Shown: piece by piece, positions 48,506 to 61,604 of the stretch | Layout of the letters: every line of letters starts with the position of its first letter | Position numbering within the stretch: position 1 is the stretch's first letter | Source: Lunularia cruciata | Taxonomy: Eukaryota; Streptophyta; Marchantiopsida; Lunulariales; Lunulariaceae | NCBI GenBank assembly: GCA_948567375.1 | Contig: OX419755.1 | Location: 3,229,001 to 3,293,000 of the forward strand | Direction of reading: 5' to 3' | Length of the DNA stretch: 64,000 nt | Notes under the pieces: generated by a model | The model's input: the letters and a program-made list of their open reading frames with translations, nothing else | Told to the model about the DNA's origin: nothing | Database searches by the model: none | Made by a program: the position numbers and the translations under genes

Positions 48506-50985
48506 TCTAAACCCTAAACCATCTGAAACAGCAATATGGCTTTGATAGACTGCAAGACAAAGAAGCAAAGTATTAATAATGACCTTTCACACATGTAACA
48601 AGTGAAAGAAAATTAAAGACACTAGTTAAGCAAACATGTAACTTATCTAGTAGCAAAAGGAATTCTCACACGAGGGTAAAGATATTGGATTTCCATAACA
48701 ATTTTCATACGCATAGCATCCAAATCAATCTCCCAAATTTGGCTCATAGCTACCTTGATTTGGTGCTTATCTAACTAGGATCACTTTATGTAGGTCACAT
48801 AATCACATATGGTATTAAACTCTATGAGGTCGGGATCCTCTTGTGTCTCTTCCATATGAGGCTCTCCAAGTCTCCTATCGTAAAACGACATTGCCATTGT
48901 GATATCCCTGAAATCCCAGAATTAGTGATTTTTCGATTGTGCTATATATCTTATCGAAATTCACTAATAAACCTTGAAATGATTCGAATGGCCTCTTCTC
49001 CTGTTCTGCTTTCGAATGCTTTCAGAAACTATTATTTCTCGAAGTGCTCTCCTCTTCTCTTCTATAAAACTCTTCGCTCTTCTTGAAGTGCTCTCCCTCT
49101 CCTCTTTTCTTCTTCTCTTCTATAACACTTCGCTCTTCTCGAAGTGCTCTCCCTCTCCTCTTCGGTAAACCGGTCAAACCGGTCAAATGCTCTCTTCTCC
49201 TCCTCTTCTGTCTAAACTCTCCTTCTTATTCAACCCTTCCACCCTCTCACTCTTTCTTAAAACTTCCTCTCTTCTCCTCTTTCGCCCATTTTCACTCCTT
49301 ACTTCTTCCTTTCTGAAATCACAAACATCTAGTCTCTCTAATCTCTCGGGACTCTCCGCTCCCAAAACTATTCGAAATATTCGAGTGACTATAAAACACC
49401 ACCACACATCTTTATAATCGACCGATATGACTCTTCCTCGTCCACACTTTTCAGATATCTGAAAGTCATCGAGTGAAACTCTTCTTTTCTTCAACATGGG
49501 TACTTTTTCCTCAAATAAACATTATTAATTCTCGCTCCATTCAATTCAATTTGCTGGTACAAATGCTATATCCTGCAATCTAAAATCTATACTCGGTGAT
49601 GTGATGTAACTGAGTATACAAAATATAATGGAAATCAAATCTCTCCGCATGCTGCATACTAGAATATTAAAACTAAACAAAATACAATAATGATAAATCT
49701 AAACAAAACACAACCTTGGAGCCTTGCTTTCTCATATGTCCAAAATACATATTTATTTACGGACTTTAATTCAATAGATCACTAGCCAAACAATGATGCA
49801 AAACATCATTCTCGATATTCTCTGTGGAGCTCGATAAACCCTGCAATGTCTAAATCCATCTCCTTTGTGAAATCATCATCTCTTTTACTTATATATCTGA
49901 TTTTTTGATAAGAAAATTACGCAAGATTATGCACACTTTCATACATTACAACAAATTTTTGGATGGGTCATTCAACTAAACCGTAGTTTCTCTTTAATGT
50001 CATCTTGCCTTTAATATTCTTATGCAATGTTCATTCAGAATTCGGGTGCGAGTTGAACACTGGAATTGGAATAAAACTTCCCTTGGGAACATGCTTGTTT
50101 GAAAGACGAAACAATGTGACACATGGACACATAACACACATCACACAATAAGTACCCCGATTACTCAAACAAAGTACAATTTCCTTATGTATTGAGATCT
50201 CTCCAAATTGGAGATCCTGCAAGCAAGCTATATAATGGCATGATCCAAGCATTTTTTACAAACAATACAAGGATCAACAAACCCAAAGAGAGATTTATAT
50301 TTACAAACAACGTAATCAACAAAAAAAACCCCAAACGGAGAACCAACCCAAAGGGAGATTTAAATTAGCAAAAGAATATGTAGGTTCAATCTTCAAGCAA
50401 AACTAAATAAATAAATAAAACATACCTCTCACTAAATGTATTGTTATCCTCTTATCATCACATGTCATTTATCTTTTATAGAATAAAACCTCTTCTAACT
50501 AAAATAAATTTCCTCATGAATGGTAGGTCTTTATGCTAAGGGGAACAATGTCTACTCTACCCATCATATGCAACCCAAGAGACCTTTTGTGAAAAAATTG
50601 ATGAAATTCTTACTCTCTTCTTACTATCAGACCACATCACCCCTTTGCAAGAAGATAGATAATTGCAATCTAATCGATCAATAAATCTCACTATTGATTT
50701 AGCACTAAAGCCCCAAATATTCATACATGCTGCTATGAAAGCCCCAATCTAGTCATGTCTGAACTTGTCCAACACTTGGGTGACTTGGATCCACATTGGG
50801 GTTTGGTTTTTGTTGGAAGAATTCTTAAACACACTACACTCCTTTATAATATTCACTAAAGCTTGAAAAAAAAATTCCATTCTCATAACTCATCTAAATG
50901 CACCATAATCTAATTTCTTTATGGAAAAATTTCAAGATGAACTTAGTGCTCCGAGCATATTGAATTATATGTTGCAAATAGAGAG
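48506..50985. other. Gene-free stretch, pyrimidine-rich centre
   Basis: No gene recognised. The 48,900-49,500 part is rich in CT runs and holds the tandem repeat at 49037-49165. A TGTGATATCCC sequence at 48898 resembles an LTR start, but no matching end or target duplication was found. The remainder is AT-rich. Confidence 0.4.
49037..49165 (+). repeat. Irregular CT-rich tandem repeat (three units)
   Basis: Three units share TCTYGAAGTGCTCTCC (GAAGTG at 49041, 49085 and 49141), the first two followed by TCTATAA and CTTCGCTCT. Spacing is 44 and 56 bp. A short repeat of AACCGGTCA follows near 49,170. Confidence 0.75.
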
Positions 50986-51105
50986 AAAAGTACGACTAGG
51001 TAGAAAACACAAAGGACAAGAAGACCCCATCAACCCGGACAAGGGAGAGACAAAATAGGTAAAATGATGTTAAGCCCCAATAAAGAGTAGTATAGATGAA
51101 ATTTC
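50986..51105 (-). mobile_element. 5'-truncated LINE tail (copy E)
   Basis: About 120 bp of the LINE 3' end on the minus strand (plus-strand block AAGAAGACCCCATCAACCC, then GGGAGAGACAAAATAGGTAA). No target duplication was found by eye. Confidence 0.65.
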
Positions 51106-51469
51106 ACCACCTAAATAACCAATCTAGTGCCTCCTCCTCATCATCTTCACTCCAAACATTATCATCGTAGCCAGTCTCTATATTCGCTTGATCAAGGTCA
51201 CTCCTCATTGTCTCATTAGTTACTCAAGTGATGCATTTCACTATTTGTATCCAAGTTGTAAGCGGGTGCTCGTGCAAGGTGGGGGCAGCATTCACTAAAT
51301 GTAAGCAAATTTGTGATGAATGTAGGCAAGGTATCTCTTCTGCTTGGCTCTATGCTCCATCCTTATTCAAATTTGAATTGCTAAATTAATGTTCTCAATC
51401 AAAATTCTGTTCACTAATTAATGACTCAATTAAGAATTACCACTATGCATCTCTTGGTTTTCATAATTA
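51106..51469. other. Spacer before LINE copy C
   Basis: Nothing recognised in this AT-rich stretch. Confidence 0.35.
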
Positions 51470-54400
51470 AGTTCCATGGAAATTTAGTTTGAAAATTTTG
51501 GAGATGGAATTTGACATTTGAAAGTTATGAGAGTTTGTAGATTTTAGGGTGGAGAGATTGTATTTTCTTATGTGAATTAGGATGTGAAGGGTTGTGGTTT
51601 TGCAGGTATGGGGAGATATGGAGGAGCGTATCATATGTTACTATTGTTATTCTTGTGCTAGCCATGGTTACACCTCCCCACGTGGGACCGCCTAGAGCAA
51701 TTCAAGATACACCATGCTTGGTGTGCTATCGACACTTTACCTCACAAAGAGTAAAGACTTATGTGAGAAGGATGCACATGGACTATGATTGGACCACTTG
51801 GGATGCCCACATGAGGCAAGCAACCACATCAACAATAGTGACACTCAAGATTATGCATGCTTTTTCTGTCCATTTGTTGACCATTCCAAGGGGACCAAAT
51901 GAGTTATGAGTGGTTAGCTTCTCAAGCGGATTACATTTTTGTGTTATTTGAGACTTGTTTTCCATGTACACGTCTATTCCATAGGCTACTCCACATGCTC
52001 CATGATGAGGCTAGACAGGATTTTTTCCTACCACTTGATCATTTGGCACATGATCCCTTGGCTGAGCATGGTTCCTATTCCTCTTACTCCCTGGATGGTG
52101 TCTTTGTTAGGCTAAAGAGGGACATGCGGGGCATAAAGAGGTGGCTACTAGATTTCATCCATTTCAAGTGGGGGATTGGGTGGCCCTTCAAGAGGAGTCT
52201 GTTAGGGCTACATGCTTTAGGAGACAAGTTTCACCATAGGATACCATATAGTCCACTTGATTACAATGGTGTAGGACATTGGGCCAAGCAAGAGAGTTTA
52301 GTAGAGCAGCACGAGTGCTACACCCTTTGTCTATGGCTAGTCCTACTGATGAAACTATCTCTTCTCTATGCTCACTACATCTTATGGGAGTAGAGGGACT
52401 ACCACTAGAAGTCTTAGATTATCAACCAGAGCAGCCGTTATGTCTTGATAGATCACTTTTGCACAAGCATTGTGCACTACTCCTTGCCTTTCCTCAGGAG
52501 GCTTGTCAAGGATGGTTGATGAGCACCATAGAGATTACTTTCAGGCAAATGATCCTTCTAGTGGTTTTATCGAGTTGTTTCAGGTGGTTGTAGCAATAGC
52601 AAGAGGAGATATTCCTATGTTTGTTAGTTGGGTGTTAGGTGCTAGTTGACTTCTTGTGATGGAGAAGGACTAGGGGAGAGGGAGTGCATTAGACCGATTG
52701 CTATTGGAGAGATCTTTTTGTGTTTGGTCACTTGTACCATTATCCTTCAGCACCGTTCTCACTTTTGACAACACTTCAGTCCATATCAATTTGGAGTAGC
52801 TACACATGGAGGATGTGAGGCTATACATCTAGGCATTAGAGCACTCCTAGATATCTATCCAGAGTGTGTCATCCTATAGCTGGATATTGAGAATGATTTT
52901 AATAGCATCTCATGTGAATCCATCTTTAGAGAGCTTAGGGAGGCTGGTGGATCCTTGGCGAGTCTTATTCCTTTTGTATGGTCTTTTTATGGCTCTCCTG
53001 CATCCCTTTACTACCAGCACAATTATTCACAAGAGGGAGTATAGTCTTGAAGTCAATTGTTGGTACATGTTAAGGAGATCTTTATTTGCCATGGCTCACT
53101 TTAGAGCTCTCCTATCTACTACTTTGGCCATGCCAGGTTGTGTATTTCCCTCCTTGGTAGATGATACACACATCGTGGGCCCTGTAGATCAGATTAGGCA
53201 AGCCTTTGATCACTTGACTATTGAGTTACATCTAGTAGGCTTCAAAGTCAAGGTGTCAAAGTGTAGGGCATGGTCCCCTTTAAATATCCCTCCCCACCTT
53301 GAGCTTCCAAATGGGTGTATCACACCTTTAGATGGACTATGTGTTCTTAGAGTGCCAGTAGGATTCAAGGATTTTATCACACGCTTCTTAGACATTGCCC
53401 TTGCAGAGGATGTTCTTGGAGTGGATGACCTTTCATTACGAGGAGATAGGCATGTGGCATTTGGTATACTCTCTTCTAGTATCGCTTGTCGACCGACGTA
53501 CCTCATATGCACAACTTCCTCCTCCTCATCCTTCCTATCATGTCTAAGAGCCTTTGATAGGAAGATTATGGGAGTCTTTGGTGATATTCTTGGACCAGGG
53601 ACTGTTGAGTGTATGACATGGGATTTGGCACATGGACAAACGGCTTTGCTGATCTCGTGTGGAAGGGTTGGCTTGCTATCTATGGAGGAGACAACACCTA
53701 TAGCATTTTAGGTAGTTGGGCTTTCTCAACACTCCTACTTTCCTCTCAATTTGTGGTTGTTGATAGGCCGGTTTTGGAGAGTTATGTGGCAAAGGTGGAA
53801 GAGGGATCCTATTCTCTCCAGATGTTACTACAATAGATGAGAGATAGTCTTTCCCCACAAGCACGAGAGGACTTTCCTTCTTTTGCTTCATTATTGTCAG
53901 ATTGGACTAGAGGTTTACAGTCTTCTTTGATGGAGTAATAGTGTGAGCATACACTACATTCTCTCTTAGTTGACTCATCCATTGCTCAGGCTACTGGAGC
54001 ATGTCTTTACTCTTGCTCCAACAAGGGTGCAAGCTCTTGGATCCTAGCTCAACCATGCATTAGGGTGTTTTGACTTGCACCAGCTACTTTCTCTATGGTG
54101 ATGAGGTTTTGTCTAGGTTTGGCCCATCCATTTGCATCTTCATTACTCACTTGTGAGTATATTTCTACACTAGATGTAGTAGCGGTCTATATGACACGGT
54201 ATCCTTTTGGAGGATAGAGGATAGCTATCCATGATACTATTAGGGACAAAGTGTTTACTATGGCACAAGAGAGTGGATACTTGGCTTGGATGGAGCGTTC
54301 ATATGCTTTGCATATTACACATGTCAAGGCTGATTTATACTTGGTCCGAGATGATCAAGTGATAATAGCGGATGTTGTGGTTACAGACCCTACATGGGAT

Positions 54401-54900
54401 ACAATTTTGGAGGGAGTGATTACCCATCCCCCTGGATGGGCGGTGAGTGTAATAGCGGGTTGTAAGGTCTCCAAATATAGGAGCATGCACCGAGGTCACC
54501 TCTTTGTCCCTCTAGCCTTGGAGTTATATGGAACGATGGACACGGCATTTGACACATTTGTCAAGAGTGCATGAGAGCTTATCATGTTAGGCGCCAGGGG
54601 GTACCACTCTCACTCTCATACTTTGTAGCATATTTTAGGCAGCTTATATCCATTGCTCTACAAAGGGCAGAGGCTAGTGCAATCCATAGGAGAGCAATCA
54701 CACTAGGTGATGCTTCTTTGGATGCTCATTGTTTGTAGACCATACAACTTGTATAGCTTGGATATCTTAGGTGCAGTAGGGAAGATTTCTCATATAGACT
54801 CTATTGGAGCCTAGCCCCATTTTACCTTTTTCATCTCTCCCTTGTACGGCTTGATGTGGTCTTCCCATCCTTCGTGTTCTCTATGTGGTCTCCTTCTTCC
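51470..54900 (+). mobile_element. LINE copy C (RLE-type family), best preserved copy
   Basis: A plus-strand non-LTR retrotransposon. It lacks the first part of the 5' UTR seen in copies A and B. It covers the N-terminal region about 51,590-52,600, reverse transcriptase about 52,680-53,300, C-terminal region with Cys/His cluster and endonuclease pattern about 54,130-54,570, and the 3' tail to about 54,900. There is no LTR, no primer site and no poly(A). No apurinic-type endonuclease could be seen ahead of the RT. Several stops and frame changes interrupt the frame, so this copy is dead. It shares one 3' end with at least seven other copies in the window. Confidence 0.8.
52680..54570 (+). pseudogene. 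LINE reverse transcriptase and C-terminal endonuclease region (copy C)
   Basis: The longest open piece is 52866-53711 (281 codons, TTG-initiated frame). RT signs: VRPIAIGE-like block near 52,690; a degenerate LDIENDFNS-type block near 52,880; FPSLVDDTHIVGP at about 53143-53181, with VDD in place of the usual YADD or FADD; KVSKCRAWSP near 53,250. Downstream: GILSSSIACRPTYL, then near 54,130-54,195 a Cys/His cluster (clearer in copy B), then DLYLVRDDQVIIADVVVTDP at about 54332-54391, a lysine in KVSKY near 54,465 and FVPLALELYG near 54,510. That D-(x)n-D-x-V ... K ... layout after a Cys/His finger is the form of the restriction-like endonuclease of R2-type LINEs. The codons of the QGDP motif are degraded here but readable in copies A and B. 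Confidence 0.7.
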
Positions 54901-54995
54901 CTTTGTTCTTCCATCTAGAGTTGTAAGCACCGGATATTCTTAGCTGATCATTTATCACCCTCAGTACAAAAATGAAATATTTTACGATTAGAATG
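54901..54995. other. Short spacer between LINE copy C and G3
   Basis: Nothing recognised. Confidence 0.4.
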
Positions 54996-55734
54996 TGTAT
55001 ATTTTAAGGATAGCAAAGAAACAAAAAAGAGAAAGTATAGGTTTCACACTCAAACTTTGGTGCCCCAAGAGAATACCCTCCCTTTATTATATAGCCAAAG
55101 AGGATCTCCTCCAAGGAAGCTCCACCATAGGATTAGGTACATGGATAGGTGACCTGTCAGTGAGCTTCACCCTTAGATTACTCGCTTGGATGGGTGACAT
55201 GTCGGTCCTGGTTCCATTTGGTTGGTCAAACAAGCTTGACTAGAGGGAATCGTTTAGGGAATCTATTTGTAGGAATCTTAGAATCACATGGGTGAGGTAC
55301 CATTGGAAAGCTCTTGATGAGACAAACCAAGGGGAAGGGAAGGTCAACCTTTCCTCTACTGGGGAAGATCTACCCATTTTCAAGGTCTAATTCACCCATT
55401 TAGGCCTCCAAAAATGCCTATGAAGTTTAGGCCTATTTTGATTTTTGCCCTATTAGTGGAAGTGTTCTTTTGGTGTTACCTCTACCTGATCTACTTCATC
55501 CATTATGTGCACCATCTTTCCAGATGTCACCAACCCAAATTTAACCTTCAAATCATATCTCTAGCTATTGATTCTAAAGTCTTCAAGCATGTTTTGGTTT
55601 TTGGCCTATTAATAGAAGTACCCTTTTGGTGATACCTCTATCTGATCTACTTATTCCATCATGTATAACATCCTCCCAGATATTACCAAACCAAATTTCA
55701 TTTTTATATCATATGTCTAGCTATTGGTATTACA
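54996..55734 (-). repeat. 3' LTR of G3
   Basis: On the minus strand it starts TGTAATACCAATAGC and ends TATACA. It contains two tandem units of about 160 bp at its 5' side (plus coordinates about 55573-55734 and 55420-55572). Confidence 0.88.
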
Positions 55735-55774
55735 AACTTCCTTCCTTTTAAGACACAATGTCCTCATTGCGAAG

Positions 55775-58700
55775 CTATTGCTCAAAAGATTTCACTAACA
55801 TTGGTGTGTAGGTCAAGTTGGCTGCTGGCTCCCATATCACCTCATATAATGGGTAACCTTTCCATTGTATGAGATATTCCACATGCGGGTGATAAGTACC
55901 ATGGATGCACTTTTGGAGAATGCATTCGACTTTGTATTCCTCCATGCCATCAATGAGTGTCGAGAAAGGTCGAATGTCTTGTATGGAGGGACAATGGCCT
56001 GGTCGGGGGACATATCTACATAGTAGGGAGACACAGAACACTGGATGGATCTTCATGTGTAGTGGTAGCCACAACATTTGATCTGATGAAGAATGGGAAA
56101 AGATCCAATAAAATGAGGTTTGAGCTTACAAGGGCCAACTAAAGTGATGTTAGTTGTTGATAGCCAAACCTGATCTCCCACTTGGAACTCCATGTGCCTA
56201 TGGTGTGCATCGGCATACTACTTTGGTCAGATTTTGGCAATCTGCAACCTATTTTTGGCATTTTCCACACTTTGTTGGATTCTTGAAACAAAAGAGTTGA
56301 CAACATCAACCTTGGTAGTCACCGGGTGGATCCTCATCAAGCTCAAAGGTGTGAAAGAATGCTTGTCATAAATGAGAAAGAATGGTGTGAATGGAGGCAT
56401 TTACTAAATTATTATAGGCAAATTCCACCAATGGAAGTAAAGTGTCCCACCTCTCTTGCTCATCTAAGCTGAAGCCCCAAAGCATATCTTCGATAGCACA
56501 ATTAGCCACTCTGTTTGGCCATCAGTCTGTGGATGGTAAGACATAGACATGGCCAGTGTGGTTTTAAAGAAACCAAAGAGTGTTCTCCAAAATAAACTAG
56601 TAAATTGAGTGCCTCCATCAATGATGAGCATTTGCAACATGCCAGCATGAGATTAGACTATATCTAAGTACAATTTAGCTAGTTGTGGAGCCATCACATC
56701 CTTGGTGGTAGGGTGTACATAAATCATTTTACTGAGTTGGTCAACAAATACTACGGTGGAATCAAACCCTAAGGTGATCTTGGGTAATTCACAGACTAGA
56801 TCCATGCTCACTTGTTCCTAACGTTGTGTAGGAGTATGTAGGAGTTGTAGGAGTTGTAGGAGTCATGTAAGAGCTTGATTAGAGGCTTTGTTTTGTTGAG
56901 AAAGTAGGCAGCATTAAACATTTGGCCAGAATTTAGGGTTCATCTTGACCTCTACCATCAAATTGTTTGCCATCAGCATTTAGATGAATGCATCTGCAAG
57001 TTGTTTCTTGCCTTCCACATAGGTGATTATCATATTGAATCATTGTTGCCACTGAATCTGGCAATGAGATAGGTCTTTCTATGTCTTGAGGTAGACTAGA
57101 GGTTTGTGGTTTGTCTCCACTACAAATGCCTTCTCGCCAATAGTGCTTCTAATGCTTGGTTGCAAGGACAATGGCTAGCTCTTCTCACTCTATGGTGTGA
57201 TAATTGCATTCTATTGATAACAACTTACAACTTTAACAACTTTCAAGAGAAGTATGCAATTAGATGCCACCCATCATGCCACTTTTGTTGTAGGATTGCC
57301 CCTATTGCCCTTGATGCATCGATAGCCAATTTGATTGGATGTTTTGGGTCATACCATTTCAAGATTGGTGCATGTAGCAAGGCGTCTTTCAATTATTGAA
57401 AGGCTTACTCTTGTATGGTTCCCCATGTCCACTTCTTCTCCTTGCCAAGTAGTGCTATTAAAGGCTGTGCCACCTTGGAGAAGTCCTTGACAAACCAACA
57501 ATAGAACCTCATCAACACCAAGAAGCTCTTGAGTTGAGTCTGATCTTTTAGAGCGCTCCATTTTTTAATGACCTCTATTTTATATGTTAATACTTGGATA
57601 CCCTTTGCACTTACTCTATTCCCCAAGTAGTCTACTTCAGACTTGCCAAACTCACACTTTGAGATTTTGGCGTACAATTGATTGTCTTAGAATTTGGAGG
57701 ACTTCTCGTAGATCCTATTTGTGTTCCGTCATCATCCTACTATATACTAAGATGGCATCTAGGAAGACAATAAAAAAATTATCCAAATATGGCCAAAATA
57801 TGTCATTCATCAAACTCATGAAAGTGGTAGGTGCATTGGTGAGGCCAAATGGTATCACAAGGTACTTGAAGTGGCCATACTTGGTTCGAAAGGTAGTTTT
57901 GTATACATCTTCCTTTACAATCCGGATTTGATTTTTACCGCTCCATAACTCTAATTTGGTGAAGTGTTTTGCTCCATTGAGTTGATCAAATAGGTAGTCC
58001 ATGCAAAGTAAGGGGTATTTTTTCTTCACTGTTTGCTGATTGAGGCCTCAATAGTCAATGCACATGCACATTATACCGTCCTTCTTCTTCATAAACAAGA
58101 TAGGAGCCTTGGATGGTGATATGATGGGTTGGATAAATCCTTTTTGCAGCATATCCTCAATTTGAGCCTTACAATCCTCCAACTCCAGAGGTGATAGACG
58201 ATATGAGGCCTTACAAGGAGGTGTCTTCCTTGGAAGTATTTCAATTTTATGATCTACTCTCCTTTTTGGAGGTAATCCTAAGGGTAGATCATCTGGGAAG
58301 ACATCTTGAAACTCATTTACCACATCTTTCAATTTCTCAAGAATTTGTCCATTGAGTTGTGCACTTTGGGCTTCTCTTATTAGACCCATGAAACACCTAT
58401 CTTTCTTAGAGATAGCTATTGTTCTTGTGACATAGAGAGGCAATTTTTGCCTATGTGATTTTTCTCTAACCCCAATGATTATCCATTGGTGGGTGCTCAA
58501 TGCTTTCTTCCTCCAATCTACCATAGGTTTATATTGCTCCATCCAAAGCATGCCTAAGATTGCATCATAACAAGCTAATTATATCACTCCCCACTCAATT
58601 GCTTCTTGATATTCTCCTACATAGAGTTTCACCCTTCTAGACAAAGACTCAATCTTCTTTGTTTGCCCAAGGTAACTCTACTTTTTTGCTCTCTTCTTTA

Positions 58701-59760
58701 TCTTGATCCATCTCCAATCTTATTATAATAGAGAGAGATAAGAAATTCTCTATTGCTCCAAGATCTATCAATACTCTCACTTGATTGCCTTTTAGGACCC
58801 CATTTCACAACAATCAATTGTGAGTATGCCTTTTTAGATCTTTGTGCACTCATCTTCTTCCTTCCCTTGCTTTTCCACTTCCTTATTGAGCCAATAAGGC
58901 CACAAGGTACCTTTATTAGTGATCTTTGTTTTCTGAGGTGATTTTTGCATACTCTTCTTTTGTGCATCACTCCATGTTGTTCAAAGATCGCCTATATGGA
59001 GTCGGAGTGCCTCTAGGGAGACAAGCATGAAAATTGATGGATATGTGCCGAATATGGCCACAATTGTAGCAACAATGTTGTTCTCCTTGAGTTCCTTCTC
59101 CTCGTGGGACTCCATCTCTCCATTCTTCTACCCGTCTTTGCTCTCCTTGACATGGTTGTGCTCCTCTACCTTGAAACTAAAGGTTGCCCAATTCCATAGG
59201 TGTTGGTCCATCCATAATCAAATTCGGGCCATCTACATGGAATTCATAGATTGGAAATTCTTCAAAAGTCCTTGCATTGTTGTCCGTGATCTCCCTTCTT
59301 TCTGCAAACATTGATTGTTCCTAAGCAATGTACCATGTGAGGGCCTTATTGGTCAAGTACCCACATACAAACATGTATACGGCATGCTTGGTGATCTCCA
59401 TTGAGAACAATATGAAGTATCAATTCATTCTTGAGATCCAATTTCCAGTACTCTCATAGCACGCTACCCCTTGTAAGGCTTGATATTGGAGGTCTTCTTC
59501 ATCCATAGTAACAATGTGGCTTCATCATTGGCTGGGTTTGATGTCATAGGCATGGGTGCCTCTCCAAGTACTTCAATCGTAGGTATTGGGCTTTGAGACG
59601 GTTCTCCTTCTTGCATTGTTTGATCATTCTTGAAGGTTTGTACTTGATTTTGTAATGCCTCCATGGTCATCTTGATCTCTAAAAACTTGTTCAACTTTCC
59701 TTGCATTTCTTACATTAGTTCCTGCAATTGTAGATCCATGGTTCTTGCAAATGCTCACTC
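55775..59760 (-). pseudogene. G3 gag-pol region, broken (fossil)
   Basis: Parts (minus, right to left): gag about 59000-59760, ending with a CCHC-type knuckle near 59,025-59,075; protease about 58690-58800 (VRVLIDLGAIENFLS); linker and RT about 57700-58400 ([35 protein letters not shown]); RT thumb and RNase H about 57100-57680 (KCEFGKSEVDYLGNRVS); integrase about 56080-57000; chromodomain about 55790-55985 (VEYLIQWKGYPLYEVIWEPA). Order and chromodomain place it in the chromoviruses. Confidence 0.87.
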
Positions 59761-60316
59761 ACTCCTTCCTACGTCAATAGAGAGTTAAAATGATCACTCT
59801 AGAGGGTGCACAAACTATTGGGACTTTGAAAGATATCACTCTTTGATAATATTCCTCATCAAAATTCCTAACTATGAAATCCCTTTTGGTCTAAATTTAA
59901 CATAACAAATTTCTAATTGAGCATTGAAAAGGAGAGGATTTGGGACATTTAGATCCATCACAAAAAATGTGGATTGTCAAATCTCACTCTATATCATAAA
60001 TCACTACAAGTAGAATCATTGGGTTTGGTGAGTTCATCACTATGTCCATAAACTTTACTTCGAAATGGTAAACTAGATAAACTTCACTTGTTCTCATTGG
60101 ATGTACATGATCTTGATGTGACATGGATTCAAGAATGGAAAACGGGGTGTAGAAAATTGTCCTCCAAGAATCTCCACCCCATTCTCTAAAACATTCTTAA
60201 CCTATAAATTGCTCTATGATTTTTCTCCCCAAAATTACTCAGTCTCAATAGCCTATGTTCTTCCAAGAGGGATGATCCATTCTCTTGAATTGAAACATTT
60301 GCTTTGATACCATTTT

Positions 60317-61046
60317 AATATTTTAAGGGTAATAGAGAAACATAGGTTTCACACTCAAACTTCGGTGCCCCAAGGGAGCACCTTCCTTTTATTATATAGC
60401 CAAAGAGGATCTCCTCCAAGGAAGCTCCACCATAGGATTAAGTACATGGATAGATGATTTGTCAATGAGCTCCAACCTTAGATTACTTGCTTGGATGGAT
60501 GACATGTCGGTCTGTGTCCCATTTGGTTGGTCAAATAGGCTTTGACTAAAGAGAATCTTTTAGGGAATTTTCCTATAGGAATCCTACAATCACGTGGGTG
60601 AGATACCATTGGAAAGCTATCAATGAGACAAACAAGAAGGAGGGAAGGCTAGCCTTTCCTTTGTTTGGGAAGGAGAGGAATCTGCACATTTTTTAGACCT
60701 AATCTATTTGTTTAAGCCTTCGAAAATGTCCCTGAAGTTTTCAAGCCTATTTTGATTTCTACTCTATTAGTAGATATGCTCTTTTGGTGATACCTCTACC
60801 TGATCTACTTCGTCCATTATAGTACAATCCTTCTAGATATCACCAACAAAAACTCTACCTTTAGATCATATGTCTAGCTATTGATTCTAAAGTCTTCAAA
60901 CATGTTTCAGTTTTGGCATATTAATAGAAGTACTCTTTTGGTGATACCTTTGTTTGATCTACTTATTCCATCATGTATAACATCCTCCCAAATGTTACCA
61001 AACCAAATTTCATTTCTAGATCATATGTTTAGCTATTGGTATTATA
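60317..61046 (-). repeat. 5' LTR of G3
   Basis: Matches 54996-55734 over its full length, including the two tandem units (about 60885-61046 and 60730-60884). The primer site adjoins it at 60300-60312. Confidence 0.87.
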
Positions 61047-61376
61047 GAACAGAAACTCCATTGCTCTACATATGGCAAATATCAAAGGCTGTTGATTCCG
61101 ACCACATCTTGAACTTGCAATGCTCACTTGAGGAGAGATACAAGCAACTAGATGAAAAGGAAATATGATGGTGGTGAGTACATCGGCCTTTAACACCAAT
61201 TGAAGAATCTATGTAGTGAAGAGCTCAGAAAGAAAGCACAAATTGTGAAGCCAAGAATTTATCTCAGCTGCCTTGGATTTTAGCAGATTTGACATCATGT
61301 GCTAGTATGGTCAATGGTGGAATTCTATCCTCAATTAACACAAAGAGGTCTTTCTTGTCATGATTTACCAATGGGG
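61047..61376. other. Spacer with a possible decayed coding fragment
   Basis: Plus-strand codons near 61,080-61,165 give HILNLQCSLEERYKQLDEKE and the next frame resumes with charged residues, which might be a remnant of a host coiled-coil coding sequence. No family could be named. Confidence 0.25.
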
Positions 61377-61472
61377 TGACCTAACCCCATTTTACCTCTT
61401 TTGTCTCTTTCTGTTGTAAGGGCCTGATGGGATCTTTCTATCCTTTGTGTTTGCTAGGCGATCGCCATTTCT
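61377..61472 (+). mobile_element. 5'-truncated LINE tail (copy F)
   Basis: About 95 bp of the LINE 3' end (CCCCATTTTACCTCTTTTGT, GCCTGATGGGATCTTTCTAT) ending GGCGATCGCCATTT. No poly(A). Confidence 0.7.
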
Positions 61473-61604
61473 TTCAACTTACGAGTTTCATAAACAGAGT
61501 AAATAAATTGCACTGCATGCACTAGTTTGCTTTACCAACCACTGCATATGGTCAAAAGAGGCTCTACAACCTCATATCTTTCTTATTGATCATGAGTAAG
61601 CAGA

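Larger units (their letters stand above)
54996..61046 (-). mobile_element. Gypsy chromovirus G3, old and broken (fossil)
   Basis: Minus-strand element of about 6.05 kb. From right to left: 5' LTR 60317-61046; primer site at 60300-60312 (minus TGGTATCAAAGCA, tRNA-Met type); gag; protease; RT; RNase H; integrase; chromodomain; polypurine tract about 55737-55752; 3' LTR 54996-55734. The two LTRs differ by something over 10% by eye, so it is older than G1 and G2. Many breaks, probably more than fifteen. No exact target duplication was found. It is a different family from G1/G2; the solo LTR at 29046-29754 is its relative. Confidence 0.9.

Noticed and set aside
49037-49165. Possible CRISPR-like array
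   Set aside because: Units are CT-rich and irregular in spacing, the DNA is clearly plant nuclear, and no cas-type gene is present.
49183-49497. 104-codon Arg/Glu-rich minus-strand frame
   Set aside because: It is the reverse of a CT-rich simple stretch; the charged composition follows from the base bias.
48898-49560. Solo LTR starting TGTGATATCCC
   Set aside because: No matching end, flanking duplication or second copy was found in the window, so it is kept only as a low-interest observation.
54991-61051. GAATG / GAACA as the G3 target duplication
   Set aside because: Only three of five bases agree, which is not better than chance.
60881-61168. 95-codon plus-strand frame
   Set aside because: Most of it lies in the G3 LTR on the non-coding strand.
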